This document shows positions 11,401-26,100 of a DNA stretch of 64,000 nt, one piece after another. Source of the DNA: Dromaius novaehollandiae (Eukaryota > Chordata > Aves > Casuariiformes > Dromaiidae). Under the pieces are notes generated by a model. That model was not told the origin of the DNA and ran no database searches. It worked only from the letters and a program-made list of their open reading frames with translations. Positions within the stretch are counted from its first letter, which is position 1. Each line of letters opens with the position of its first letter. The position numbers and the translations under genes are program-made. The stretch covers positions 10,235,619 through 10,299,618 of the forward strand of contig NC_088105.1 of the NCBI RefSeq assembly GCF_036370855.1, written 5' to 3'.

Positions 11401-14400
11401 AGGAAAATGTTACGCTGTATACACTGTTTCTTTTAAAGACCTTTTCATAGGAGATCACAAGAAGCACAGTGTGTTTAAGAAGAGGAAAAAAAAAACCATT
11501 TAAACAGGAATTAGAGCCTACTTGCCCATATTTATTCCAGATAGTCATCTACCTGAACTATGATGTTCTGTGTCCTGGTGCTGACAGACCAAACATTTGC
11601 CTGCTGTCAGACCTTTTCTTTCATTTGTGGCGTAATAAAATCCTCGTATGATGTATCGAAGTTTTTTGAGATAGTAGCTTTCTAGCTTTATGATATAAAA
11701 ATAAGATTATGATATGTGACATAGCATTGGTCTTGCATCTCTAATGAAAATTATTTTCTGAGATATGCTTTGCGCGCTTTGTAGGCTGCTTACAGGAGGT
11801 ATGATTTTGCTGCTGTTTGTAGCAGGCAAGTTTCATGCTGCTTGTTGAACTGGGAACGAAGTAGTATGATGTTGGTATTTAATGCCAGTGGGCGTGTAGG
11901 TGTTTGTGTGTATAATGACTATAGCAGATGCTATTATTTAGGTATTGACTTGGAAGAATTGTTGCTTGCTGAGAATACAGATATGGCTATAATTAGAAAT
12001 AAAACCAGTCAGGAAATATCCTGAAGAGATGGTGAAAAACAGGAAGCCTTGATTCAAACCTGCCAGCTGACCGCACTGTTAAAAAGCTGATATTGTTGTT
12101 TATTTCTATTTCTTTTTTTTCTAGTAGATCAGGGATATGGTAAAATGGTATAGAGGGAGTTGGGTTTTTCTATAGTCCAGTGACATGTAAGTGGAATCTG
12201 GGTAATGGAGCAATAAAACTCTTTGGATTAAGTCTTCTGTTCAATAACGATAGCTGAATATGATGCTAAAAGCTTAGCCAAAAAAAAAAAACGAAAACAA
12301 AAACTTAGAATTACCTGACCTTGGCAAGAGATCGGTGGCTGCTACCCGGCAGCAGGAGTGTGTGTTCTGGGACTGTACACGTAGGGGTTGGTCTCTCGCT
12401 GTCATGTCAGCTCAGGTTGGAGGCTTAATATTTGTTTGACTACTGGAAACTGTTTGGCTTCTCCTCCTCCAGTGCCTTTTGGTTTAAAGAGCATCTAGTA
12501 TCATTTTATACATCTCATATTCCCATGGCACTCACGTAGAAGTACTCATCCACAAAGGAGAGCCCTTTGCCTCTTTTTTGGCAAGTTGGAAGGTCGTCCC
12601 CTTATACTCTATTCCCATCGGTTTTTCTAGAACTATTTTCTTTTTGTGTCTCCTTCCAAGATTACCCCTGGGTTTACTTTTGTCTCCTAGATGTTTTGCC
12701 CTCTGTTCCATGGAGTTCTGCGTTCGGCTTTGTGTTTCTTTTTTTTTCTTTTTCATTTGTTTCTGTAGCTCCCCTTTCCATATCTGTCCTCATTCCAGGG
12801 TCAGCTTCACGCTTCCTGGGTTTTCATAATCCTCTTTCCAATTCATCATGACAGAGGCTTGTCCTCATCTTCAAATTAATTTCTTCCAAAACTCTGTAAA
12901 TATTTTCGTATGATATTATAGCACTGTCACTCTTACCAACTTTAATTTAAAACAATAAAGCTTAAGTTCTTGCTCTCTGTGATAAAATTCTTCATGAAAG
13001 GTTTGATTTTTATTTATTTTTTTGGCTTGCCTTGTACAACAGCAAACATAATGTTGGCACCTAAAGCATAATGTGCAGGCTCTGCAGCTACTCTGAAATC
13101 GATTGCATAGCAACCTCAGGGGTGTTTTGTTGTTTGTTGGAGGAAAGCTGCTGATGACTCATTTCAGCAGCTGTCAGGAAGAAGTCGGATCAGTCTCAGA
13201 CTGACTCGGAGCAGACCTGCTTAAAGCTGCAGAGAGCAAAATTACAGTAAGTTTAGTAGGGATGTTAGGAGTAATTGCATAACTTGAGGAAAAATGTTTG
13301 GTGACGATTTGTTATTCAGTTAAGGGAATTACTAAAATGTCTTGTATCAAATATTTAATTTTTTGCTAAATTCTGTTTATGTAGTTGGAGATTTTCAGCC
13401 AAAATGAGTTTCAAAGCTGTCACAAAGGATAAGCTAAGTAAATGATCTGTGATTTAAGTAGTGATTCTAGTTATGTTGTGCCAAAAAAAAAAAAAAAAAA
13501 AAAAAAACCCAAAAAACAAAAAGCCACCCACCCACCTCTCGAGAAACTCAGCATTGTTGAAAATCATCCCAGGAACATGAGCGCCTAGCTTGAGGTCCAA
13601 AGGTATGAAACACTTTACTTGACCAGCACTGGGGTGAGAGGCTTTTTAAAAATATACATATCTGATAATAGGAAGTGTCATAACAAAGAGTCATGGTTCT
13701 GAAATAAACAGTGTTCTTCTGTGTAAGTTCTTGCAGTTTAAGCAGTGAACTAAAGTAGATCTTGGTAACAGTGAAGTTCAAAACAGTTTAGAATTACTCG
13801 TTTTAAAGAAATGAAATAATGATCTGAGAGAGTTCTAGCCTGATCTACTTTGTTTTTTCAGGTTTAAAAGTAACATTTGTTATTTAGAGCTGTCTCTCTG
13901 AGAGACTGACTGTCTTTGTAAGAATTCTGGTCAGGTCCGTCTTCCTTGTCTGTGCTTATCCTCATGTTTGCTGTGCGCAGCATGCAGGTTGTCATGTTGT
14001 TTGGGGAAATCATATGCTGCCTAAACAGAACCCAGATGAACAAAAATTTGTTTTAATTTCCATATAAACGTCTGGCTTGTTGTGTTTTGCTATTAGTACA
14101 AGTGCTCACTGTCAGCAGATTCAAGTCAATATTACACAGCTAACGGGGGACCATAGTGCTAGTTCGAAGCATCCCTGATATTTGGTGGCCGCCTTTTACC
14201 CTACGCTCTACCCTTTTCTTTCACTTTCTTACCTGCTTCTGCAGACAGGTTTTATCTGGAGTATTTAAAAGGCAAAATGTGTTACCTGGGAAGAGCCGAA
14301 CTGCACTGAGCTGTCACGCAAAGCAGGACAATGGCAGCAAAAAAAAAAAATTAAATGGTAAACTGGGCTAAAAGCCATTCTTGTATATCTTCAGAGGGCG

Positions 14401-16628
14401 TTGCTGGTAAGTTCGAGTGGTGTTCAGCTTGGTAGCTGTTCTGAAAGTCACTTTGAAAACGTGAAGATTTCGGAGTTTGTTACAGAATTTCCTTGTCCCT
14501 GAAGGTGGGCTTTTTGTAACTGTTTCCAAATAGTTCAGCTGCTTGTCCCTTGTTTCACTAGCTTAAGCTGTAGTTTTGCCTATGTGCTAAACTGTGAGAA
14601 GCACTACCAGCTAAACTGCCTACAAGCACTACTGCGAGAAGAAGCACTTGTTCTTGACCTCATGGTGTGCCTTCCTCAAATGCCTGTGCAATCATATTGG
14701 AAACCAGATTTGGAGAAGGAGAGCTAAAGCTAAAAATAAGTAATTAGAAATGTTCAAACTTTAACACTGATCAGGTCTTTCATGGAGTTTATTTTGTGAA
14801 GGTGGGAAGTATGTGGGGGACAGGACCGTTCTTTAGGTGACAGTGCTGACTTGAGTAACTTAAAGTGCAGTTTTGTACGTAGGTTGACTTTGTACAGTTG
14901 CTCTGTCACCTCATTATCAGAGCTGCTGTGCCAACCTCCCTTCTCTCTCTTGCACCAGTATTGGGTTGCTTGTAGTCAGATGATAAGCCGTGTGTTGGCA
15001 TAAAACTGGCCTGTCCGCACAAACCAAAGAAAGCAGTTAATGTTTGGTTGGATCAGCAGCTCGGTTAATGGGTCATCGAACTGGCTCGCAGGCTGGTTGT
15101 ATGAATCCTAGCACTGACACATGGGAAGGTGGGAGTGCAACGTGGCTGGCAGGGCAAGGGTGGGTCTGCTGCAGACCTAATGTAAATTTACTGAAGGTAC
15201 AGCAGCATCACACCCTAGGGCTTGCATGTAGTTTTATACTAGTATTCTCATACCGTGCCAGACCTGCCTCTGCAGTGATGACTTGCTCAGCGTCCAAGCA
15301 TGCACCTTACTGTCATCTGCTGTTTGCCGCAGCCTTAACTCCAATACAGATGTACCTCACAAGAGATGCTTAGATCCCTCAGAACCATTGAACCTCCTTG
15401 TGGCCTTTGCAAGCAGGGCATGATGTGCACACAGACACCAAAGATGGTTGTGATCTGTGTTTGGCCAGCAAGCCGTAGTCTTCTCATCCCTTGGTTGCTG
15501 CTGGTAAATTAACTTAGCCTGTGCAGCTTGTTTTTCCAGTGACATGATTAATAATAACTAGTTTATACATTTATTTTTAAATCGCACGAGACAGCTTTTC
15601 TGTATTAGTCCTACCACAGCTCAGGGTGCCATTTGTGGTTTCCATGATTAACATAGTTTGTGCAAAAAGAAATCTCTGACTCGGAGTGTTCCTCAGAGAT
15701 GTGACTAAATATCGGTTTCTATTTGGTTTTCAACTACATTCCACTAATAATATGAAGATAATTTCTCTCTTTGTAATTAAAATACAGTTGATTAACTGTG
15801 TATTATATGGCCCTTATATGCTAAAACTTGACTGGCAAAGGCTTGTTGAGAAATGAGGCATGTCTTGCAGCACACTATAAATATAGAAATGCAGTGTGGC
15901 TTTAACTATACGTGGGCGAGGTTTCTGAGAAGAGGCAGTATTCGTGTTTTGGGTTTTTTTGTGTTAATTTGGTGTTGAGATTATGGATATTTTGTATATT
16001 TTTGTGGCTGTTGGTTTTACAATGGACTGCAGAAGATACATAGTTAGGTGCAAGGAAATGAGGATGTCCTCAAATTCTTTTTGAGAATGAGGAAAAGATA
16101 GGTTAACTAGAGTAACTGCAGATGAGAGGCAACAGGCAATTTAAGTCTTTTCTGTTCTTACACATTACATCTTTAGGAAACTAGGCTGTGTAGCTGCACA
16201 ACTGTTGTTAGATGTCAGAAATCTATATGGGAGCTCTCTCTTGAGGGACAAATCTTTAAGAAATCAGAGGTCACAGGTTCTCTTGATAACAGTTGTGTTC
16301 GCAAACAGGTGTTTTGTGAAATTGGAGCCATCAACTTGAAGTATAATTCTCTGAAAATGTTTTGCCCAGTGTAGTCACAGCTAGTGACACAAGCTGTTGT
16401 GATTTCAGTAGAGTAAAGAGGGTACCTGTCAACTCCCCCTTTCGTGTAGATCACTTAAAAGCTACAGGGAGACAGCAAACCCCTTATGTTTTAACAGAAA
16501 TGCTGGGGGTTTAGGATACAAGTGTACATAATCTAGACTTATGCACCAGAATTGGACTAGATTTTGAATTTGTTGGGATCTAAAGGAGGGCATTTCTGTA
16601 AATTTAATTGTGTTTTGTTGCTTTCTAG
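8489..16628 (+). other. FAM20B: FAM20B intron 1
   Basis: About 8.1 kb between the proposed exon 1 donor and the coding exon acceptor. It contains a C/T-rich stretch at about 10570-10790, a 25-nt A run at 13483-13507 and scattered short A or T runs. No exon, RNA gene or intact mobile element is recognised. Confidence 0.5.
13483..13507 (+). repeat. A25 homopolymer
   Basis: Twenty-five consecutive A within intron 1, followed by an A/C-rich stretch. It could be the tail of a degraded retrotransposed sequence, but the DNA before it matches nothing I recognise and no target-site duplication is evident. Confidence 0.8.
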
Positions 16629-16782
16629 GGGTACCAGAAGATGCATCAGTGGCAATACCTCTTTCACAGTGCAAGTTATGAATGAAATTCATTCACTAAC
16701 ATCTCCCTCCTCACCCTGATCTCCAGTAGACTTCCTGTAACGCTTGGAAGAAAGAGTCAGGGGAGAAGGGTTGAACATCACC
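16629..16782 (+). other. FAM20B: FAM20B 5'UTR part of exon 2
   Basis: The acceptor TTTCTAG|GGG at 16628/16629 is one possible start of this exon. A second acceptor, CTCCAG|TAG at 16726/16727, has a much longer pyrimidine tract and may be the one used. The segment upstream of 16727 contains two ATG triplets, which the second choice would remove. Confidence 0.5.
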
Positions 16783-17159
16783 ATGAAGCTAAAGCAGCGA
16801 GTTGTGCTGTTGGCCATCCTCCTTGTCATCTTCATTTTCACAAAAGTTTTCCTCATTGACAACTTGGACACCTCAGCTGCCAACCGTGAAGACCAGCGCG
16901 CCTTTCACCGTATGATGGCAAGCCTCCGTGTTGAACTGGACCCCCGACTCGACCATACGTTGCAGTCCCCTTGGGAGATTGCAGCCCAATGGGTGGTGCC
17001 CCGGGAGGTGTATCCCGAGGAGACACCTGAGCTCGGGGCTGTTATGCATGCCATGTCGACAAAGAAAATAATAAAAGCTGATGTGGGATACAAAGGGACC
17101 CAGCTGAAAGCTTTGCTAATACTTGAAGGGGGACAGAAGGTCGTCTTCAAACCTAAGAG
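16783..17159 (+). CDS. FAM20B: FAM20B coding exon 1 of 7
   Basis: Encodes residues 1-125 and two bases of codon 126: cytoplasmic tail, signal-anchor, stem ([12 protein letters not shown]) and the start of the kinase lobe ([21 protein letters not shown]). VVFKPKR holds the nucleotide-binding Lys region of the family. The donor is AAGAG|GTAAAT. An alternative in-frame TTG at 16744 was not chosen because the ATG at 16783 matches the family start. Confidence 0.97.
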
Positions 17160-20100
17160 GTAAATATTCCTTTCAATGATTGAATGAATTACTAATTTAT
17201 GTATTTTTATCTCCATGTTATTTCATTAGTCTTTTAAGTTACAAATTTACATATAAACAGAATCTATTCTGCTATTTGGGAGACGGACAGCATGGTGTCA
17301 TGCTCCTCTTCTAGTAACATTCAGTGGCTCTTCCAGCTGACTCCCAAGCTGTATAGCTTTCATGCCCAAAACAGCCTTTCTTTAGGTTAAAAGAATAACC
17401 TTATGCTCAGCCCTGAGGGAATGTTAGTTAAGCCTGATGTTTTTGAGCAGTGTCTTCCTGATCCTGGAATTGCTGATTCTGGCAGCATGGAGACAAGTCT
17501 TGCTTAATATTCCTGGAGAAGAGTCATGACAAGCCTCCATGTGAGAATGCAGTGCAAGAATAGGGAAGGAGTGAGAGCTGACAGTGGTCTTAAAAGTAGA
17601 CATACGTGTCCGGTGTTTCTGTGTGACTAATGTAAGAATGGCTCACTAGGTCAGACTGAAAGACCAGCAGTATCCCATCTCTGCCAGTGGCTGATAGCAA
17701 GTGCCAGAGGGGCAAAGTAAGAATGGGATGTGCAGGTAGTGATACTTCCTTGATATGCCCTGTGTTTACAGTGAGCAGCAGCTCAGGGACTTACAAAACC
17801 AGAGGCAATTGGATGTAGTTATTTTGCGTTTATTCTAATAGTTGTCAGTAGGGAAATTTGACAGGACTGAACATTTATGAAGAGTCTTGGGCAGGCCTGT
17901 AAAGCTTTTTGGATTGATTGCCTTTGAGAGAAATGAAGAGGAAAGGGGGTAAAGGCAAGTGTTTTATGGGAGCGCACTGCAAATATAAAATGTTGTCATC
18001 ACAGCATGAGTACATCTCTCCTTAAAGGATGTTGGTTGGAGGAGATATGAAGTTTTCCTGTCATGCTAATTACTGATTAGAGAATGAGGAAAAAAATCTG
18101 CCCTCAACTACTTGAATTCACAGTACTGTTCCTGTATGGTCACTTACTGGTCTGTCTGGAGCTGCATCGAGGGGCTGGGCTGTGTTTAAACAGCATGAGC
18201 CTTCTGCACAGAAGTGTTGGTGGCACCACAGGCAGCTTTTCCAATAAATACAGGAACAAGACATGGCGTTGCTGTAGTGCTTTCTATGCAAGTGAATGCT
18301 ATAAAGTGTTTCATGAAGCATTAAATTACATTCCAATAAGGGAACGTCTGTGTAGGCAAAGTGGGTATGTTCCATCAAGGACATGTGCAACTGGGAATGT
18401 TTATAGGAGTGCTAGACAGTATGGCCTTGGCCATACTGGTAGACTCATGTCCTGTTGGTGACCACTGAATGGCTTGACATCTAGATAGAGTCTTGTTTTG
18501 CTGCTGCGAGACAGTATGTTTAAACAATCTTTTTGAGAAAGCTTACGGGTTGGGGAAGAATGAATTCTCTTGATTTGCCACCTTTGCTTTAGAAAGACTT
18601 TATTTACTATGCAGGGAAGCACTAAGTTGATTGTATTTTACCAATAAATTTTAGCTCTGCAGCTTTCAAAATGTGGCCATACTTTCAAGAGCCTGCTGTA
18701 AATACGTAGAAAAGACCTGATTTTGAGGACCTGTTTTGAGGATAGCCATCTCATCTCAAAATTACTTGAAGTCCATCTCTAAGTTTGTAATGATTAAAAG
18801 TTGCTGCCATCACATGCCGGTAGTTTATGTGAAATAAGATGCTTGTCTGGAGCAAGTTCCAAATTTGACAAGAATCTGCCTCCCCAAAACTGTACATCAT
18901 CTAGCACTAGTTAATTCTCCTCTAAGCTCCTAGCAGTGAAGCTAAGGCATTTACTCAGTCTGATGAAATGGGCTATGGTCTTGCCCTAGAGATCTTCTCT
19001 GGACAGGGTTAAAACATCCAAGTAGAGCGTTGTGGCTTAGTTTACACTGTTGCTTGAACCCTGAGTCTGTTGGAAATAATCCAGTTTATACAATTCAGAT
19101 TCACAGGTGGAAATGAGAAAATAGGTAGTCTAATTTGGTTTTACTTTATGTGAAAATATATTTCATTTCACCCATTTGCTCCTCAGCTCCTCAGTATTAA
19201 TTGTGGTATTTTATGCATATCTGAAGCATACCTCTTAAGGAGTACCTAGACCTGATTCAGATGTCACGAATCTCTGAAATTGTCACTTGCCTTGACTAGT
19301 TTGGTAATATCATTATTTAAAAAAAAAAAATAAAAAGCCCCAACACAAATCACCACTCTGCCAAAATATACCATTGTTGTTGTTATGCGTGTCTAATTTC
19401 TATTTCTTCTGTTCATTGTGTCTTTTCTCTACCAAAGTAAAGGGCCTTTTATATCCAGTATTCTCCTCAGATTCACGCTTGCTGATCTTCTAGCTACCAA
19501 AGATTGCATTCGACACTTCTGCCACGATACCAGATTGTATTTTCCTGTTAATCTACAATCCATTCTAACCCCAAATCATTTGCAGAGTTGCTGCTTTCTG
19601 GTATAAATAGTCTCCTGTTCTGTAGTTGGGTTTGTATTCTTTGTTCTTAGATGTGAGTTGGCATATAGTTGAATTAAAACTCATTAGTTTGAATGGGCCC
19701 AGCTTCCCAAGCACTTGAGACCACTGTGAATTACTGACCTTTCCTCCTTATTTACTACTACACCAGTCTGTACACTGTTTGATCTCATTAATGATTTTTC
19801 CCTCTCCCATAGGCAGTCATTTTGAAAGTGACCCAGAGTCCATTTAACTTAGTGTTGTTCTTGCACTTGTTACTCTGAACGGCAAAGTTGATGGGAATCC
19901 TGCATGAATCACTTTATCTGACTTATTGCAATTACAGATATGCCAGGGACTATGTTGTTGAAGGAGAACCATACGCTGGGTATGACAGACACAATGCAGA
20001 AGTAGCAGCCTTTCACTTGGATAGGTATGGAACTGTTGGATTATTTGGTTTTATTGCCTCTGGTACATATTTTTTCAGAGTGGGGGCTGGGGGGAAGATG

Positions 20101-23100
20101 TCTCTTGAAGAATGCATCACAGATGTGAACTGTTTCTAACCTGTCCCTGTAACAAATTGAAGCCAAGAATAAGAATGCATAGTTATTTTGTGAAGCTTCA
20201 TTTCAAAGATCTGTGCAAGAGTCTAACATTTAAGATTTTTGTGAAAAATTTGGAATGGCGGATGAGGTACTGAAACCACTGATGTTTCATGTAATATGAA
20301 AAAAAATAGCTTAGCCAAGTCCTGTGGAAAAGTCTGAAACACCAGAAGTATGGTAGGTTAATGTCCAGTATGATAAAAAAAAAAAAAAATTAAGTCTGAT
20401 GTCTAGGCTAATAATTCTAAATATGAATCAGTGCATCCTGCAGAAAAAAACAGTTGTTCACATCCTGGTTGTGTTCAGGGATTTCCAGGTGTTATTGCGG
20501 ACCTGAGCTGGAGATGCAGCTACTGTAAGAAAAACAGTTACAGAAAACATAAGGAATGGTATGGAAAATACTAAATGCTGAATATTGATAGTTACAAAAT
20601 ATAAGTTAGTGGCGCAGTTTCATCTAGAACAAATGATTGCAGTCTTGGTCTCCCCTTTTTAAAGGGACTGCTTTTCTGCTTCAGAGAAGGTTTATGAAGC
20701 TAATTAAAGATGTGAAAAATTCTCATATGAAGAGACTTAAAATCTTGGGAATAGGAATAATGAGGGACTAATAAAACAAAAAACCAGAATGGTCCAACTT
20801 AAACTGAGATGTTATTCTTCCTTTCTCAGTACATAAATAAGAAGCTTCTTTCTATGGCTGAATTCATAGGTGGTAAGAGAGATATTTATTAGTCCTGATT
20901 CATCTTTGGAACTCATTGCACAGGCAATGGAAATTACTATTCTAGGAAGGTTTTGTGATAACTGGTTGTATAATATCCAGCGCTGTCATTGGAGTCTTCA
21001 GGTGGTGAACCAAAGTGGGATCTTTGAATTATTTTAAGACAAAAAGTTGATCCTGGAGCCAGATGTCTGTTACTCATTTGCATTTTTAAGAAAAATACAA
21101 TGTTCAGTTTCCCTGAAAATACAGAGATCAAACAACGTAAAGGAACAATTGAAAGCCCCTTTCTGGCTAGACCAGTGTCCAAACTCCTCTTGTCCTACCT
21201 CTTTCTTACTCTCTCTTTGACTGTGTTTTGGTGCTTGGTTTCTTTGACCTTTCTCCTCTACTTCGGTCATGCACCTCGATCTCCTTCAAGCATACCTAGC
21301 AGAAACTACCTGCCCACGTAACTTTTGCATGCACTGTTGTTTTGAATGGTGACAGTTATATATTTTGGTCCCAGGTGCTATTTTTTTTCCACCATGAACC
21401 TGAGTGATGATGTATGCTTACCACTAATGGGGAGGTTGTATTATCCAGGATACTGGACTTTCACCTGTGAGTTTGAACTTACAGGGACAGGTTTTCCAGA
21501 TCTAGGTTCTGTGCTTATTTACCTATAGCTTCTGCCTTTTCTCAAACTGTGCATAACTGTCTTATTGGCTATGATTTTTGTCTTTATGCTTACATGATTT
21601 GTTCAGGCAGACATTTTATGTTGCCCTTTTTTAGAGCTGTTTTGTACTTTAGGGGCAGAAAGGGACTTATTGCTTGAATATTTAAAAAATAGTTTGCAGC
21701 TGTTAAAGAGCAACTTTCTGTGTATCTCTGTGGAATGGCGATTGTCCCTTTTTTAGAAAATGGGAAGGAAGGAGTCTGAGATGTGAAGACTACCTAAAGT
21801 ACATTAAGAGAGTTAGATCTGACATTGCACTTATGTTTGTAGTCCTCTTTTAAGCACTCTTAAAATCCCATTACAAATATCCTTTGCTGTGGCAGACATG
21901 AGAGTTGAACCTGGATCTTCTTACTGCCAGTTTTTTGATTAGCCTTTCCACCTCTTTTTTCCAGATGCGTCTCAGGCATTCAGGTTTGTTCTACCGCTCT
22001 CCCTTCCCTCCTCCCCCTCAAGCCAAACAAAATAACTCCTAGATTGCTTACTTTCAAGTGTAATTGAATTGGAGCTTAAATGTACGATTCTACTAGATAC
22101 TAGTTCCTACAAATTATAAATGATCTTTCCACGTGAACAGCCCAAAGGCCATATGGTTAGTGCTTGAGCCTGTACACAAGAGAGACGATGAATTTTTTTC
22201 TGGTAGGAGATCTGATTTCTGAGAGTTGGAGCATGATGCATCCTGTGTTGCTCTTCTGCAAATGCTCTAATAAAGGAGTGTCATTGACAGGCTTTAGAGC
22301 AAGTTTTATGCTTTGGCACTTAGGAAAAAGGAGGATCCTTACTCTGCCTTGGAGAAGAGAGGAGGTTGCCATGGGGTTCCAACTTTATTCTCTGGTCTCA
22401 AATCATGATTTCACGCAATGGCATAGAGACCTTGTATTGTTTTTTAAAATTTAGAACTGCTGCCTATATCAAAAATTCTCATCCCTCATCATGTTCTTTC
22501 ACCCAAAATCAGAATCCTGGGTTTCCGACGAGCTCCATTGGTAGTTGGCAGGTTTGTGAATCTACGTACAGAGATCAAACCAGTTGCCACAGAGCAGCTT
22601 CTGGGTACCTTCATGACCGTGGGTAAGTGGATTCTATGCATTGTGCAGCCTGGTAGAGAAAATCATGTTGAATGGGAAAAAAACATGGGAATCTGATGCG
22701 GGTCTGGAACAGTTAACTATGATACTGAAGGGCGATAAGCCTCTTCCAGTCCCAAGAGAAATTTTAACGCTTGTATAACCCCATTTGGTGGGGGAAGAGG
22801 ACTCATTTTTTTCCAAAAAGTAGTTTATTCTGTCCGTAACTTCTTTCTCTTCCCTCATGCTGTTGTTGAAGATTTTTTTCTGAGTATTTTCTTTCTAATG
22901 TTGGAAATGGTTAGAAAGTCTTTGAAGTCTTTGACTATATCTGAAAGAAAAAATGGAATTGTGTTCAACTCTAATGCAAACATAGTGGTTACTTGGGGTA
23001 ATTTGTAGGGCTGGTGCATGAATTGGTGTTAGATGTTGTCTGTGCCACATCAGTCTACTGAGCATTAGTAACTAGATGCATCAGAACTTTCCTATGTTGT

Positions 23101-26100
23101 TTACAGAAATAATGCTGTGAGGGGCACTTAATGGGAGTTATTAATGTAAACTTCTACAGGGTGGTCATTAAGCACCAAGAAGTGACTTATACTGCTGCTT
23201 TAATGCCTTTGGGCTTTGCATAAAATATCAAGTTACTGCTTTTTTTGGGGGGGCCGGCAGAATCTAGAGACAATTGTTCATTACAGCCTGTGTGTGTGTG
23301 TATTTCTATTATAAGCACTGCTAGTAGTCTCACCTACTAAATTTGCTTAATGCTTTTTTAGTTATAAGGTTTAGCTTTCAGATGAGAGTGGCTTTACTTT
23401 GCCAGCCTCTTTTTGCATTCTGATTGGGTGTCTGTCTCAGGCAGACTTGACTTTTTCTAATTTCAGCCAAAATAACTAGGCAGTTTTCTAGCAAAAATGC
23501 TGACTTGAAAAGTATCGCTCAAAAAAAATTTTCATTGCCTTTCCTTAGATTCCTTGGAACCTCTTGTTCTGCAGAGCATGAACTAAAGAATTTGAGACAA
23601 TTGGGGAAACATTTGTGTCAGAAATGGATCACTTGTTGACCCAAATTTAACCAAGTTTCTGAAGTTTTGAAGAAATGATAGTTCAAACCTATTCAGTAGA
23701 GGTTTGCTAGTGCTACAGTTGAATCTTGGGAAATTGTGTCCCTTGCTAGGGACATAGCTGCAGTCTATGAGCAGAGAGATTTGCAGGGCTTTCCATGCAA
23801 ATAGAGGTCTGGTCCACTGCAAGCTCGCTGTTGTAAATGGTCATCTATCTGATGTCCTGAAGTTACCTGATTCAGATACACGAGGAGCGCCAGAGCCAGG
23901 TCTGGATGGAGGACTGCAAAGGAGTGTTGGCTGACTAAAGAATTGTGATGTGGAATTTGCACACATGGTATAAGGCTAGAGAGTGAAAAACAGATCTGCC
24001 AGTGAGCTGGGCCTGTGTTGGGGAGAAGAAAGGACAGAGAATAAGGGGAAGCCTAAGGAAGTGAGACTTAGTTGAAGAATGCTTTGGAAGAACATTCGTG
24101 CATGTGGAGCTGGGATTGACTTGGCAAGGGACAAAATAAGGCAGGTTAGAAGGATGAAGCAGAAAAGGCTAAGCTAAATAAGTTAATCTAGGCTACCTAG
24201 AGCATCCTCTTCTGTAACCGTTAATTGACTGAAGACTGCTGGGTTTCATTATTCCTCTCCTGTCAGAAGACATCTATGGAACTTTCACAGATCCATGTTC
24301 CTAGGTCACATAGGAATGACAGCTCATTTGTATTTCCCTAACTGGGTCAGCTCAAGTAGCAGAGATGTGTGGCAGGTCTAAGGGCTCCAACTTCATTTGA
24401 GTTGTGCTTTGTCTTTATTTGCTTGACTTTTTTCAATTGCCTTTTGAAAAAATCAGGAAATCTGTCACATGGAGTGTGTTGAACAAGCAGTGCTAAGGTT
24501 GCAGAGTCAAGCTCCTGAGGAATTCGAAAAGGATTACAAAAACTTGTTGATAGCTCAGTGTTGCCTTAACTTTCAGTATGATTAAAAACATTAGACAATA
24601 TAATTACTAGCTCCTTTGAAAATTAATCTTCCATGATGTTTTGAATGAACAAATGTCTGTTTCATCTCTTTTGAGCCTCTTCCCCTTAGAGGGGAGGAAG
24701 CATGAAGTCAAGTGCAGTGAAATCCTGCTGCAGGGGTGTCTTTGCTGCAACAACATGCTCCTGAACTTCGGTCGGCATCCCTTGAATTAAATTCTGCTCT
24801 TGTGATGTCTTGTCTTGTCTTGTTTTGTTTTTAAGGTAATAGCACTTGCTTCTATGGGAAGTGCTACTATTGTCGGGAAACAGAACCAGCTTGCGCAGAT
24901 GGGGATATCATGGAAGGGTCAGTGACTCTGTGGCTACCAGACGTCTGGCCTCTCCAGAAGCATCGGCACCCATGGGGTAGGACTTACCGTGAAGGGAAAC
25001 TTGCCAGGTATGAGAACCTGATAGGATTCATCCTTGTACATGATAATTTGGACTAGAAGTACCCTTGCAATATGGTGGCTAATTACAGAGCAAGTGTTCT
25101 CAAAATCTAGAGTTTTGCCAATGGCTAACTTGATATTGTTAGAAGTCAAGATGTTTAGGATGAGATTTAGATTGAAATGAGCAAGAAAATTTTTATGGTT
25201 TCTCAGGGTACTGAGTGCTGTTCTTTTTTCTACTTTTTTTCCTGGAATGTAACTCCACCATACAGTCACTCCAGGCTCTGAGCATCTTGGCCCTGGGCAA
25301 ATCAAGGTTCTTCTCTTGTTCTACTGAATTTTATTTTTTTATTTTTATTTATTTATTTTTTTTGATGCTGTGCCTCTCTTGCCCCAATAAAGTACCTTGG
25401 CACTGTGCTATTTTCTGACAGACCTGATTTCATGGTCTTTAAAATTTGTTTCAAGAGTTGTGGGAGATATTTGGGGGGGCAGTAGAGGGAGCTGGGAGGG
25501 TTGTTTTTCCTTTTGCTTTTAAGTTTTCTTCTTCGCTTGTGTAAAAAGTTTTCATAGCAAGATTTAGTACAGTTAAGGAATAGAGAACTATCTATTTCTT
25601 TATGACCTTTTTTATATGTAGATTTTCTGCAAAGTGTATCTAGCCCAAATGGGTAAGAATTGAAAAGTTCTTCATTGATTTAAATATCACCAGTATTCGG
25701 GGACTGTGCTCAGCATGTAAAGAATGCTTTTAGAGAAGGACAAGAAGAGGATCTAGCAGTTGTGTGTGCTAAGATATAGTATATCAGTGTGTTTGGGATG
25801 GACACCTTCTTGCTATGACCAGAGCAGATATAATTGAACTTTGTAAATTTTTGCAGGTCCTGGGCCAGGACAAGTGGTTTGAAAGAGATTTTTAGTCCTT
25901 GAACTAAAACTTCCATTGATTTCCAATGATGTGATTGTTCTCAGAAAGAATCTCGTCCAGTGGCTTCATTGAAGTGTTTTAGAATATTAAATGTACAGTT
26001 GGCTTTCCGAGCAGCAGAAGTAACCTCCTTTTAAAAAGGTCAAAATCAGCTGTATTTAGTACATGTTCAATTGCAGTAATGGATCAATTGCTTTTCTTGG

